The notes under the pieces: model-generated | Database searches by the model: none | Told to the model about the DNA's origin: nothing | What the model saw: the letters and a program-made list of their open reading frames with translations, nothing else | Made by a program: the position numbers and the translations under genes | Shown here: one piece after another, positions 1 to 5,715 of the stretch | Layout of the letters: every line of letters starts with the position of its first letter | Position numbering within the stretch: position 1 is the stretch's first letter | Assembly (NCBI GenBank): GCA_905193765.1 | Contig: CAJJPZ010000108.1 | Span: forward strand, 1-7,209 | Source of the DNA: an uncultured Eubacterium sp. | GTDB taxonomy: Bacteria > Bacillota > Clostridia > Peptostreptococcales > Anaerovoracaceae | Length of the DNA: 7,209 nt | Reading direction: 5' to 3'

Positions 1-819
1 GGCGGCGGGAGCCGCAGCCGCCGCAACGGCCCTCAGAAGGGCAGTGATCTGCAGAAATCCATAACCATAGATTTCAAAGAAGCGGCATTCGGCACCAAGA
101 AACAGATACGCATAAACAAGTATGTAAAGTGCAAGACATGCGACGGAACAGGTGCAGCGCCGGGGACTTCCAAGAAGCAGTGTCCTAAGTGCAACGGCAC
201 AGGCGAGGTGAGGACATCTCAGAGGACCCCACTGGGAACTTTCCAGAGCGTGTCGGCATGTCCTGACTGTAACGGTACAGGTGAGATCAATGAAACGCCT
301 TGCAAGGACTGTGGAGGAACAGGAAAAATCAGAGATAATGTGACTATTTCTGTAAATATCCCGGCAGGCGTCGACAATGATTCAGTGATCCCGATCAGGG
401 GGCAGGGAGAACCGGGTATAAACGGCGGTCCGGACGGAGATCTGTATATCGTGATAAATGTCAGACCTCATGAACTCTTCGAGAGAAGAGGGCAGGATCT
501 GTGGCTGGAGATACCGATCACGTTCAATCAGGCAGCACTTGGAGACGAGATAGTAGTGCCTACGCTGGAGGAAAAGGTCTCATACAAGGTGCCGGCAGGT
601 ACGCAGCCTGATACGGTGTTCAGGCTCAAAGGCAAGGGCATAAAGAGCGTAAGGAGCAACAAGAAAGGCGATCTCTATGTCAAGGTAAGCCTCGAAGTAC
701 CTACAAAACTGAATTCAAAACAGAAGAAGGCCATAGAAGCCATGGGCAAGGCTGTGACCAGCGACTGCTACCACAAGAAGAGCAGGTTCCTGGATTCTAT
801 AAAGGAATTCTTCTCATAA
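1..819 (+). CDS. dnaJ: Chaperone protein DnaJ (Hsp40), 3' part; 5' end outside window
   Basis: DnaJ is the cytosolic co-chaperone that delivers unfolded clients to DnaK and stimulates its ATPase. The frame is open from base 1 to the TAA at 817-819, giving 272 residues of the C-terminal part. The first residues (GGGSRSRRNG) are the tail of the Gly-rich linker. The diagnostic zinc-binding domain follows, with four CxxCxGxG repeats: CKTCDGTG at residue 44, CPKCNGTG at 61, CPDCNGTG at 87 and CKDCGGTG at 101. These are paired as the two zinc centres of type I DnaJ. After them come the beta-rich substrate-binding domains (around IPAGVDN and VPAGTQPDTVFRLKGKG) and a dimerisation tail ending SIKEFFS. 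The J domain with its HPD motif lies upstream of the window and cannot be checked. Start codons inside this frame are not real gene starts. The gene converges on spoIID with a 6-bp gap and has its own terminator at 835-870. Identification is secure. Confidence 0.97.
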   Translation, partial: GGGSRSRRNGPQKGSDLQKSITIDFKEAAFGTKKQIRINKYVKCKTCDGTGAAPGTSKKQCPKCNGTGEVRTSQRTPLGTFQSVSACPDCNGTGEINETPCKDCGGTGKIRDNVTISVNIPAGVDNDSVIPIRGQGEPGINGGPDGDLYIVINVRPHELFERRGQDLWLEIPITFNQAALGDEIVVPTLEEKVSYKVPAGTQPDTVFRLKGKGIKSVRSNKKGDLYVKVSLEVPTKLNSKQKKAIEAMGKAVTSDCYHKKSRFLDSIKEFFS

Positions 820-825
820 TATCGA

Positions 826-1851
826 TCACCAGACTTCTGTCCCGCTGTAATAGTGGGACAGAATTTTTTTGTAGTCATAACCTTCGGCAGCCATGCCGTC
901 GGCGCCGTACTGGCTCATACCGACGCCGTGACCGCTGCCGTCCGATGTGAATGTTATTTTACCGCCGGATATCCTGATGGTAAAATTCGCCGACGGCAGA
1001 CCCAAAGCTTCACGGACGGTACGGCCCTCCACGATTCCGTCGCCTATCTTCATTTTTTCCACACGGTTGCCTTTGCTTCTGCTTACGATCTTTATGACGG
1101 AAGCGTTTATGTTCCCGAAGGATATGCCGGGACAGGCGGAACGCATTTTGGATGCGAACTCGTCTATTGTGAATGCGTGTTTCTCTTTCTGATGTGTGGC
1201 GGAGCCCTCATATGGGCTGTCGACGCTTACAAGATAGGGAACTGCTGCGGTGAATACATCTTCGCAGTTTTCCGTACGCCCGCCGCTGGAGGAATGGAAA
1301 AGCGCCTGTTCCACGAGATCGCCTTTGTAATACAGCAGTTCGTCACGGGTGCTGTCTACTGCGGAACATATCTTCTTCCAGTCTTTTTTCATCCATTCGC
1401 TGCCTTTGACCGCTTCAAGGTCGCTGCGACTTCTGTAGACCTGGCAGTGAACCGTATCGCAGAGCGGCGCCTGCGGGTGGGAAGACGGATTACCGTTTTT
1501 CTCCGCTTTTATCACGCGTGCCAGTGAATACGTCCTTGCAGCCACGGCCTGAGCCTTGAGTGCTTCTTTGCGGAATGTAGAGGGCATTTCACATGCAACT
1601 ACACCTTTGATATAGTCTTCGAATCCTATAGTTTCCGTCCGTTTCTTTTCGGATCTGTATACGGTTATGTTTTCACAGGGCTGCACTTGCTCGAAACCGG
1701 CTTCATCTGTTTTTTTCACAGCCTTTTCCGGTGCGCTGCTTTCTGCAAACCTTGTCAGTATGAAAGGAGGCAGAGTGAGAACTAGGCAGAATATGATGAG
1801 TGCAGCTGTTACAGCAACAGCGCCGGTGATTGTTTTTGATCTTCTTTTCAT
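826..1851 (-). CDS. spoIID: Stage II sporulation protein D (SpoIID), peptidoglycan lytic transglycosylase
   Basis: SpoIID is the membrane-anchored lytic transglycosylase of the SpoIID-SpoIIM-SpoIIP engulfment machine, cutting septal peptidoglycan so the mother cell can engulf the forespore. I chose the ATG at 1851 (341 aa) because GGAGG lies 6 nt upstream of it; the frame extends ten codons further to a TTG with no comparable site. Residues 8-32 form a hydrophobic N-terminal anchor after a basic MKRRSK start. The SpoIID domain begins near FEDYIKGVVACEMP, where Glu88 matches the catalytic glutamate of the family, and continues through KEALKAQAVAARTY. H125, C131, H135 and C136 resemble the zinc site described in clostridial SpoIID. 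FHSSSGGRTEN and the C-terminal SGHGVGMSQYGADGMA stretch (from residue 306) are family hallmarks. Other SpoIID-like amidase enhancers (LytB type) are relatives, but length, single anchor and motif order fit SpoIID. The gene stands alone and diverges from the fumarase operon. Confidence 0.93.
   Translation of the reverse strand: MKRRSKTITGAVAVTAALIIFCLVLTLPPFILTRFAESSAPEKAVKKTDEAGFEQVQPCENITVYRSEKKRTETIGFEDYIKGVVACEMPSTFRKEALKAQAVAARTYSLARVIKAEKNGNPSSHPQAPLCDTVHCQVYRSRSDLEAVKGSEWMKKDWKKICSAVDSTRDELLYYKGDLVEQALFHSSSGGRTENCEDVFTAAVPYLVSVDSPYEGSATHQKEKHAFTIDEFASKMRSACPGISFGNINASVIKIVSRSKGNRVEKMKIGDGIVEGRTVREALGLPSANFTIRISGGKITFTSDGSGHGVGMSQYGADGMAAEGYDYKKILSHYYSGTEVW
835..870 (+). terminator. Rho-independent terminator of dnaJ, inside the 3' end of spoIID
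   Basis: A 12-bp stem (835-846 pairing with 852-863, one G-T wobble at 844/854) closes a 5-nt loop, GTAAT. It is followed directly by seven T residues (864-870). This is the classical intrinsic terminator layout and it starts 15 bp after the dnaJ stop codon. On the minus strand the hairpin is not followed by a T-tract, so it should act only on rightward transcription from dnaJ. The whole element lies within coding sequence for the last residues of SpoIID (from the KKIL stretch to the TEV near the C terminus). Confidence 0.88.
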
Positions 1852-1857
1852 AAGTAT

Positions 1858-1862
1858 CCTCC
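1858..1862 (-). promoter_or_regulatory. Ribosome binding site that sets the spoIID start
   Basis: Read on the minus strand this is a perfect GGAGG with a 6-nt spacer to the ATG at 1851-1849. It supports the 341-residue start over the upstream in-frame TTG at 1881, which would add ten residues (MYKYVLRRIL) and would put this Shine-Dalgarno site inside the coding region. Confidence 0.85.
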
Positions 1863-1880
1863 GTAAAACATATTTGTACA

Positions 1881-1908
1881 AGTTTATGATAAAATCTGTA
1901 AACTATGT
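1881..1908 (-). promoter_or_regulatory. Candidate sigma-E-type promoter for spoIID
   Basis: On the minus strand, CATAAACT at 1888-1881 matches the Bacillus sigma-E -10 element CATACACT at 7 of 8 positions. ACATAGT at 1908-1902 is a weaker partner for the -35 (5 of 7 against KMATATT), with a 13-nt spacer. Transcription would start near 1874, leaving a leader of about 23 nt that contains the GGAGG site. In Bacillus, spoIID belongs to the sigma-E mother-cell regulon, which supports the reading. The motif is short and AT-rich, so this stays a candidate. Confidence 0.45.
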
Positions 1909-1927
1909 GCGTCTTATGGTGTATAAT
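1897..1927 (+). promoter_or_regulatory. Probable sigma-A promoter of the fumarase operon
   Basis: A perfect -10 TATAAT lies at 1922-1927, 42 bp before the fumarase alpha start. No good -35 hexamer is present at 17 bp (TAAACT at 1899-1904); TGTAAA at 1897-1902 is a weak alternative at 19 bp. A poor -35 suggests a weak or activator/repressor-tuned promoter. The predicted start near 1934 gives a leader of about 36 nt. The region overlaps the candidate -35 of the divergent spoIID promoter. Confidence 0.6.
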
Positions 1928-1935
1928 GATTATTA
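1921..1935 (+). promoter_or_regulatory. PerR/Fur-family box-like operator over the fumarase -10
   Basis: The 15 bases form a 7-1-7 inverted repeat, GTATAAT-G-ATTATTA. They match the Bacillus PerR box (TTATAATNATTATAA) at 12 of 14 informative positions and the Fur box (TGATAATNATTATCA) at 11 of 14. The left arm coincides with the -10 TATAAT, so only the right arm (6 of 7) is independent evidence. A repressor bound here would block the promoter of an oxygen-sensitive Fe-S enzyme. AT-rich sequence can produce this by chance. Confidence 0.35.
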
Positions 1936-1964
1936 TCGGAAAAAATGCAGGAAGGAGTATATTG

Positions 1965-1973
1965 ATGATATGA
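1965..1973 (+). other. Two-codon mini-ORF (ATG ATA TGA) overlapping the fumarase alpha start
   Basis: The AAGGAG at 1952-1957 lies 12 nt from the fumarase alpha ATG, which is long, but 7 nt from an ATG at 1965, which is ideal. That upstream ATG encodes only Met-Ile before a TGA at 1971-1973. The TGA overlaps the fumarase start as ATGA, the usual arrangement for coupled termination and reinitiation. Whether ribosomes use it is unknown. Confidence 0.35.
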
Positions 1974-2812
1974 GAGAAATAGACGTGAGCCTTGTGAGGG
2001 ATAAGATCAGAGATCTGTGCATCGAGGCGAATCATTATCTCGGTGAAGATACAAAGACGTGCATAATGCAGAAAGCGGAGGAGGAGACATGGCCTGTGGC
2101 CAGGGATATCCTCAGCAGCATACAGGAAAATATAAGTATAGCGGAGGAAGGCGTGTTCCCGCTCTGTCAGGATACAGGAATGGCCTGTGTCTTTCTTGAG
2201 ATAGGGCAGGATGTGCATTTTACGGGAGGCAGCATAGAGGAGGCTGTGAATGAAGGCGTGCGCAGGGGATACGGAGAAGGGTATCTCAGAAAATCCATCG
2301 TTGAAGATCCTCTCAGAAGGGTGAACACCGGAGACAACACCCCGGCGTACATCAATTATGATATAGTCCCGGGAGACAAGCTGAAGATAGCTGTGGCTCC
2401 CAAGGGGTTCGGATCAGAAAATATGAGTCAGATAAAGATGCTGCCGCCTTCGGCAGGCGAAAAGGGCGTGAAGGATTTCGTCGTCGATGTATGCAGCAGC
2501 GCAGGAGCGAATCCATGTCCGCCGATAGTTGTGGGAGTCGGTATAGGCGGCACTTTTGACAAGGCGGCGCTTATGGCCAAGAAGGCTCTGCTGGTTCCTG
2601 CGGACAAGCAGAATGACGATCAGTACTACGCCGCTATGGAGGATGAACTGCTGGAGCGTATCAACAGCCTGGGCATAGGCCCGCAGGGATTCGGAGGAAA
2701 GACGACAGCACTTGCTGTCAGGATAATCGCAGCTCCGACACATATAGCAGGACTTCCTGTTGCAGTGAATATAAACTGCCATGTGAGCAGACATAAAGAA
2801 GCTATTATATGA
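1970..2812 (+). CDS. Class I fumarate hydratase, alpha subunit (4Fe-4S)
   Basis: This subunit carries the cluster-binding part of the two-subunit, iron-sulfur class I fumarase, which interconverts fumarate and L-malate in the cytosol. The product is 280 aa, the usual size for the split enzyme. Visible motifs are PLCQDTG (Cys66), NPCPP (Cys183) and NINCH (Cys270), which match the three cysteine ligands of the catalytic [4Fe-4S] cluster, plus KGFGSENMS (145-153) and GIGGTFDKA (191-199). The frame stays open far upstream into sequence antisense to spoIID, but the ATG at 1970 is chosen because family homology begins there and an AAGGAG precedes it, at a long 12-nt spacing. The beta subunit follows after 19 bp, so both are probably co-transcribed. 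The same fold serves L-tartrate dehydratase (TtdA) and related hydratases; fumarase is preferred because of length and housekeeping context, but substrate cannot be proven from sequence. Class I fumarases are inactivated by oxygen and superoxide. Confidence 0.92.
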   Translation: MREIDVSLVRDKIRDLCIEANHYLGEDTKTCIMQKAEEETWPVARDILSSIQENISIAEEGVFPLCQDTGMACVFLEIGQDVHFTGGSIEEAVNEGVRRGYGEGYLRKSIVEDPLRRVNTGDNTPAYINYDIVPGDKLKIAVAPKGFGSENMSQIKMLPPSAGEKGVKDFVVDVCSSAGANPCPPIVVGVGIGGTFDKAALMAKKALLVPADKQNDDQYYAAMEDELLERINSLGIGPQGFGGKTTALAVRIIAAPTHIAGLPVAVNINCHVSRHKEAII

Positions 2813-2831
2813 TCGACAGGAGGATGAGATA

Positions 2832-3392
2832 ATGGAATACAGACTGACAGCACCTTTTACAAAGGACAAGGTTAAGGATCTCAGAGCCGGTGACCGTGTA
2901 TATGTAACCGGAACGATATACACAGCCCGTGATGCTGCTCATAAACGTATCACGGAGATGATCGGACGCGGTGAGGAGCCTCCTTTTGAAATAAAGGATT
3001 CAATGATATACTATGTGGGACCGACGCCTGCGAAACCGGGACATCCCATAGGCTCGGCAGGACCGACCACAAGCTACAGGATGGACGCATACGCACCTAT
3101 GCTGCTGGATATGGGACAGCTGGCGATGATAGGCAAAGGGCAGAGATCACATGAAGTGATGGATGCCGTTGTCAGGAACGGAGCGGTGTATATGGCTGCT
3201 ATAGGAGGTGCAGCGGCACTTATGGCTAAACAGATAAAATCTGCAGAGGTCATAGCATTCGATGATCTCGGAGCAGAGGCTGTAAGGAAACTCTATGTAG
3301 AGGACCTTCCTCTTACAGTAGTACTTGATAGTACAGGCGGCGACTTGTATGAACAAGGGCGGGAAAATTATTTGAAATCTATACGAAAATAG
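2832..3392 (+). CDS. Class I fumarate hydratase, beta subunit
   Basis: The beta subunit of split class I fumarase corresponds to the C-terminal domain of one-chain enzymes such as E. coli FumA. It completes the active site next to the alpha-subunit cluster. The product is 186 aa, normal for this subunit. Characteristic stretches are GTIYTARDAAHKR (27-39), YVGPTPAKPGHPIGSAGPTTSYRMD (61-85), the GKG loop (101-103) and DLGAEAVRKLYVEDLP (145-160). The start at 2832 has AGGAGG 8 nt upstream (2818-2823), and the 19-bp gap from the alpha gene points to co-transcription and balanced synthesis. Its last codons contain the -35 element of the metY promoter, and no terminator is visible after its TAG, so read-through into metY is possible. 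A TtdB-like tartrate dehydratase beta subunit is the alternative. Confidence 0.92.
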   Translation: MEYRLTAPFTKDKVKDLRAGDRVYVTGTIYTARDAAHKRITEMIGRGEEPPFEIKDSMIYYVGPTPAKPGHPIGSAGPTTSYRMDAYAPMLLDMGQLAMIGKGQRSHEVMDAVVRNGAVYMAAIGGAAALMAKQIKSAEVIAFDDLGAEAVRKLYVEDLPLTVVLDSTGGDLYEQGRENYLKSIRK

Positions 3393-3400
3393 TGTATAAT
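3372..3400 (+). promoter_or_regulatory. Sigma-A promoter for metY-metA
   Basis: TTGAAA (3372-3377) and a perfect TATAAT (3395-3400) are separated by exactly 17 bp, making this the best housekeeping promoter in the window. The -35 and most of the spacer lie within the last codons and stop of the fumarase beta gene. The predicted start near 3407 gives a leader of about 50 nt, too short for a SAM riboswitch or T-box. The leader contains only a loose AT-rich inverted repeat (3409-3415 with 3432-3438). Confidence 0.78.
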
Positions 3401-3440
3401 TTTGTGCTAATATATATGTGAACGATAAGAAATATATTTG

Positions 3441-3447
3441 GAAAGGA
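3441..3447 (+). promoter_or_regulatory. Ribosome binding site that sets the metY start
   Basis: GAAAGGA lies 9 nt before the ATG at 3457. It favours this start over the in-frame GTG at 3418, which would add 13 residues (beginning with NDKKYIWKG) that do not look like MetY and would fold the ribosome binding site into the coding region. Confidence 0.75.
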
Positions 3448-3456
3448 ATTAAGATT

Positions 3457-4725
3457 ATGGGAATAGGAACTAAATGCGTACAGGATGGATACAGACCGGG
3501 AAATGGAGAACCAAGACAGATTCCTATCGTGCAGAGTACAACTTTTAAATACAGCACAAGCCAGGAAATGGGAAAGCTTTTTGATCTGGAGGCTTCCGGA
3601 TATTTTTATACGAGACTGCAGAATCCTACGAATGATTATGTTGCAGCTAAGATCGCTTCTCTTGAAGGTGGTAGCGCTGCTATGCTGACATCATCAGGTC
3701 AGGCTGCGAATTTCTATGCAATATTTAATATTGCTTCATGTGGAGATCATGTAGTTGCTTCTTCAACCATTTACGGCGGCACATACAATCTGTTTGCGGT
3801 TACCATGAAAAAGATGGGTGTGGAGTTTACATTTGTTCCTCCTCATGCTACAGAGGAAGAACTGGATGCTGCGTTCAAACCTAATACTAAGGCTGTATTT
3901 GGTGAGACTATTGCAAATCCTGCACTTTCGGTGCTGGATATTGAAACTTTTGCAAATGCTGCACATAAGCATGGTGTTCCGCTTGTCATAGATAATACTT
4001 TTGCTACTCCGGTACACTGCAGACCATTTGAATTCGGTGCAGATATCGTGACACATTCGACTACAAAGTACATGGACGGTCATGGAGCAGGTGTCGGCGG
4101 ATGTATAGTTGACTCCGGCAAGTTTGACTGGACGAAATATCCTGAAAAATTTCCGGGATTGTGTGAACCTGATGAAAGCTACCATGGTGTTACATATACA
4201 GAAAGATTCGGACTTGAAGGTGCGTTCATAACGAAGGCTACTGCACAGCTCATGAGAGATTTCGGATCTATTCAGTCACCACAGAATGCATTCCTGCTCA
4301 ATATGGGCCTTGAGAGTCTTCACGTGAGAATGAAGAGACATGCAGAAAACGGTATGGCTGTTGCAAAATATCTGCAGCAGCATGAGAAAATCGCATGGGT
4401 AAAATACTGCGGTCTTGAGGGTGATGATGATTACGAAATGGCTCAGAAATATCTGCCTGATGGTTCATGTGGAGTGGTATCGTTTGGTGTAAAGGGCGGC
4501 AGAGCTGCTGCTGAAGAGTTTATGGGCAAGCTGAAAGTAGCAGCTATAGAAACTCATGTGGCAGATGCCCGAACATGCTGTCTGCACCCTGCAAGCGCCA
4601 CTCACAGACAGATGAATGATGAAGAACTTGTGGCAGCAGGAGTAAGTCCTGATTTAGTAAGATTTTCATGTGGTCTTGAAGATGCAGAGGATCTTATCGC
4701 TGATATAGAACAGGCTTTGAAATAA
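3457..4725 (+). CDS. metY: O-acetylhomoserine sulfhydrylase (O-acetylhomoserine aminocarboxypropyltransferase)
   Basis: MetY is a cytosolic PLP enzyme that makes homocysteine from O-acetylhomoserine and sulfide. The product is 422 aa, typical for MetY and longer than cystathionine gamma-synthase or methionine gamma-lyase (about 380-400). Cys/Met-metabolism PLP motifs are in order: YTRLQNPT (51-58), SSGQAA (79-84), STIYGGTYNLF (near 103-113), the ring-nitrogen aspartate in VIDNTFATP (Asp179), and the PLP Schiff-base lysine Lys204 in HSTTKYMDGHG. The insert after it (YHGVTYTERFG, then AFITKATAQLMRDFG and QSPQNAFLLNMGLESLHVRM) is characteristic of the MetY branch. The start is set by the ribosome binding site at 3441. 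metA follows after 27 bp and supplies the matching substrate, which strengthens the call. Codon use differs from the neighbours, with more T-ending codons: ATT is 6 of 18 isoleucines here but absent from the fumarase beta gene and metA, suggesting high expression or separate ancestry. A side activity as methionine gamma-lyase cannot be excluded. Confidence 0.93.
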   Translation: MGIGTKCVQDGYRPGNGEPRQIPIVQSTTFKYSTSQEMGKLFDLEASGYFYTRLQNPTNDYVAAKIASLEGGSAAMLTSSGQAANFYAIFNIASCGDHVVASSTIYGGTYNLFAVTMKKMGVEFTFVPPHATEEELDAAFKPNTKAVFGETIANPALSVLDIETFANAAHKHGVPLVIDNTFATPVHCRPFEFGADIVTHSTTKYMDGHGAGVGGCIVDSGKFDWTKYPEKFPGLCEPDESYHGVTYTERFGLEGAFITKATAQLMRDFGSIQSPQNAFLLNMGLESLHVRMKRHAENGMAVAKYLQQHEKIAWVKYCGLEGDDDYEMAQKYLPDGSCGVVSFGVKGGRAAAEEFMGKLKVAAIETHVADARTCCLHPASATHRQMNDEELVAAGVSPDLVRFSCGLEDAEDLIADIEQALK

Positions 4726-4752
4726 CTTGAGATTTAAGGAGAAACTGACGAA

Positions 4753-5679
4753 ATGCCTTTGATAATACCGAATTCGCTTCCGGCTGCGGGAGCACTTCAA
4801 AGTGAAAATATATTTACGATGGACAGAGCCAGAGCGGTATCACAGGATATACGTCCATTGAAGATCGTCATCGTCAATCTCATGCCTACGAAGATAGCTA
4901 CGGAGACTCAGCTTGCCAGAGTACTGGCAAACAGCCCTCTGCAGGTGGAGATGACGCTGGTGACGATGGATTCCCATGAATCGACCCATATATCCCAGGA
5001 GCATATGGAGTCGTTCTACAAGACACTGGATGAGATAAAAGAAGACTATTTTGACGGAATGATACTGACGGGAGCCCCGGTGGAACAGATGCCTTTTGAA
5101 CAGGTGGACTACTGGCAGGAACTTTGCGAGATCTTCGAATTTGCGAAGACCCACGTTTACAGCAGTATGTTCATCTGCTGGGGAGCTCAGGCTGCACTGT
5201 ATTACCATTACGGAATACCTAAGCGGCTTCTGGATGAAAAGGTTTTCGGTGTGTTCGAACATCGTGTGGTAAGACCCCATAACCCTCTGGTAAGAGGATT
5301 CGATGAGATATTCTATGCGCCGCACTCGAGACATACGGAGATCCTGAAATGCGATATCGAGCACGAACCGGCGCTGAGGATGCTTGCAGAATCAGATGAA
5401 GTGGGACCGCATATAATATCTACAGAAAACGGCAGACAGATATTCGTGCTGGGTCATCAGGAATATGACAAGGAGACGCTGGCGGGGGAATACTTCAGAG
5501 ACGTGAAGAAAGGCCTTGACATCGCTGTACCTGCCAATTATTTCCGCGATGATGATCCTGAAAAGGAGATACTTTTCAGATGGAGGAGCCACGCCAGTCT
5601 TCTGTTCAGCAACTGGCTTAACTATTACGTATACCAGGCTACTCCGTATGATTTGGCTGAAATGGCTGAAGTACGATGA
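4753..5679 (+). CDS. metA: Homoserine O-acetyltransferase of the MetA family
   Basis: MetA-family enzymes acylate homoserine to begin methionine synthesis. The 308-aa product has the class I glutamine-amidotransferase-like fold and aligns by position with E. coli MetA: catalytic Cys142 in FICWGAQA, His235 and Glu237 in LGHQEYD, and oxyanion-hole Lys47 in LMPTK. Residue 111, in TGAPVEQM, is Glu. Published structure-function work on the Bacillus cereus enzyme linked Glu111 to acetyl-CoA use and Gly111 to succinyl-CoA use, so this enzyme should be an acetyltransferase despite the common family label homoserine O-succinyltransferase. Its placement 27 bp after metY, which uses O-acetylhomoserine, agrees. 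The ATG at 4753 is preceded by TAAGGAG (4735-4741) at 11 nt. Codon use is like the fumarase genes (isoleucine: 14 ATA, 7 ATC, no ATT) and unlike metY. No terminator separates it from metY or from the FBPase gene. Confidence 0.94.
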   Translation: MPLIIPNSLPAAGALQSENIFTMDRARAVSQDIRPLKIVIVNLMPTKIATETQLARVLANSPLQVEMTLVTMDSHESTHISQEHMESFYKTLDEIKEDYFDGMILTGAPVEQMPFEQVDYWQELCEIFEFAKTHVYSSMFICWGAQAALYYHYGIPKRLLDEKVFGVFEHRVVRPHNPLVRGFDEIFYAPHSRHTEILKCDIEHEPALRMLAESDEVGPHIISTENGRQIFVLGHQEYDKETLAGEYFRDVKKGLDIAVPANYFRDDDPEKEILFRWRSHASLLFSNWLNYYVYQATPYDLAEMAEVR

Positions 5680-5715
5680 TACATGACTGTTACTGCGATT
5701 TGAAGGGAGTTTATA

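Noticed and set aside
853..1527. 224-codon plus-strand open frame with a GTG-type start
   Set aside because: It lies entirely antisense to spoIID, whose protein has clear family motifs. The translation has no recognisable domain and there is no ribosome binding site; it is a shadow frame.
1667..1969. N-terminal extension of about 100 codons on the fumarase alpha frame
   Set aside because: It crosses the spoIID coding region and the divergent promoter region. Family homology, the expected length and the Shine-Dalgarno site all place the start at 1970.
3409..3438. AT-rich inverted repeat in the metY leader as a terminator or riboswitch stem
   Set aside because: The arms are seven A/T bases separated by 16 nt, low in complexity and with no T-tract. 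Pairing would be too weak to terminate or to form a structured sensor.
3147..3557. 136-codon minus-strand open frame across the fumarase beta / metY junction
   Set aside because: It is antisense to two well-identified genes and the metY promoter. Its translation is rich in Cys, Tyr and Ile with no family features.
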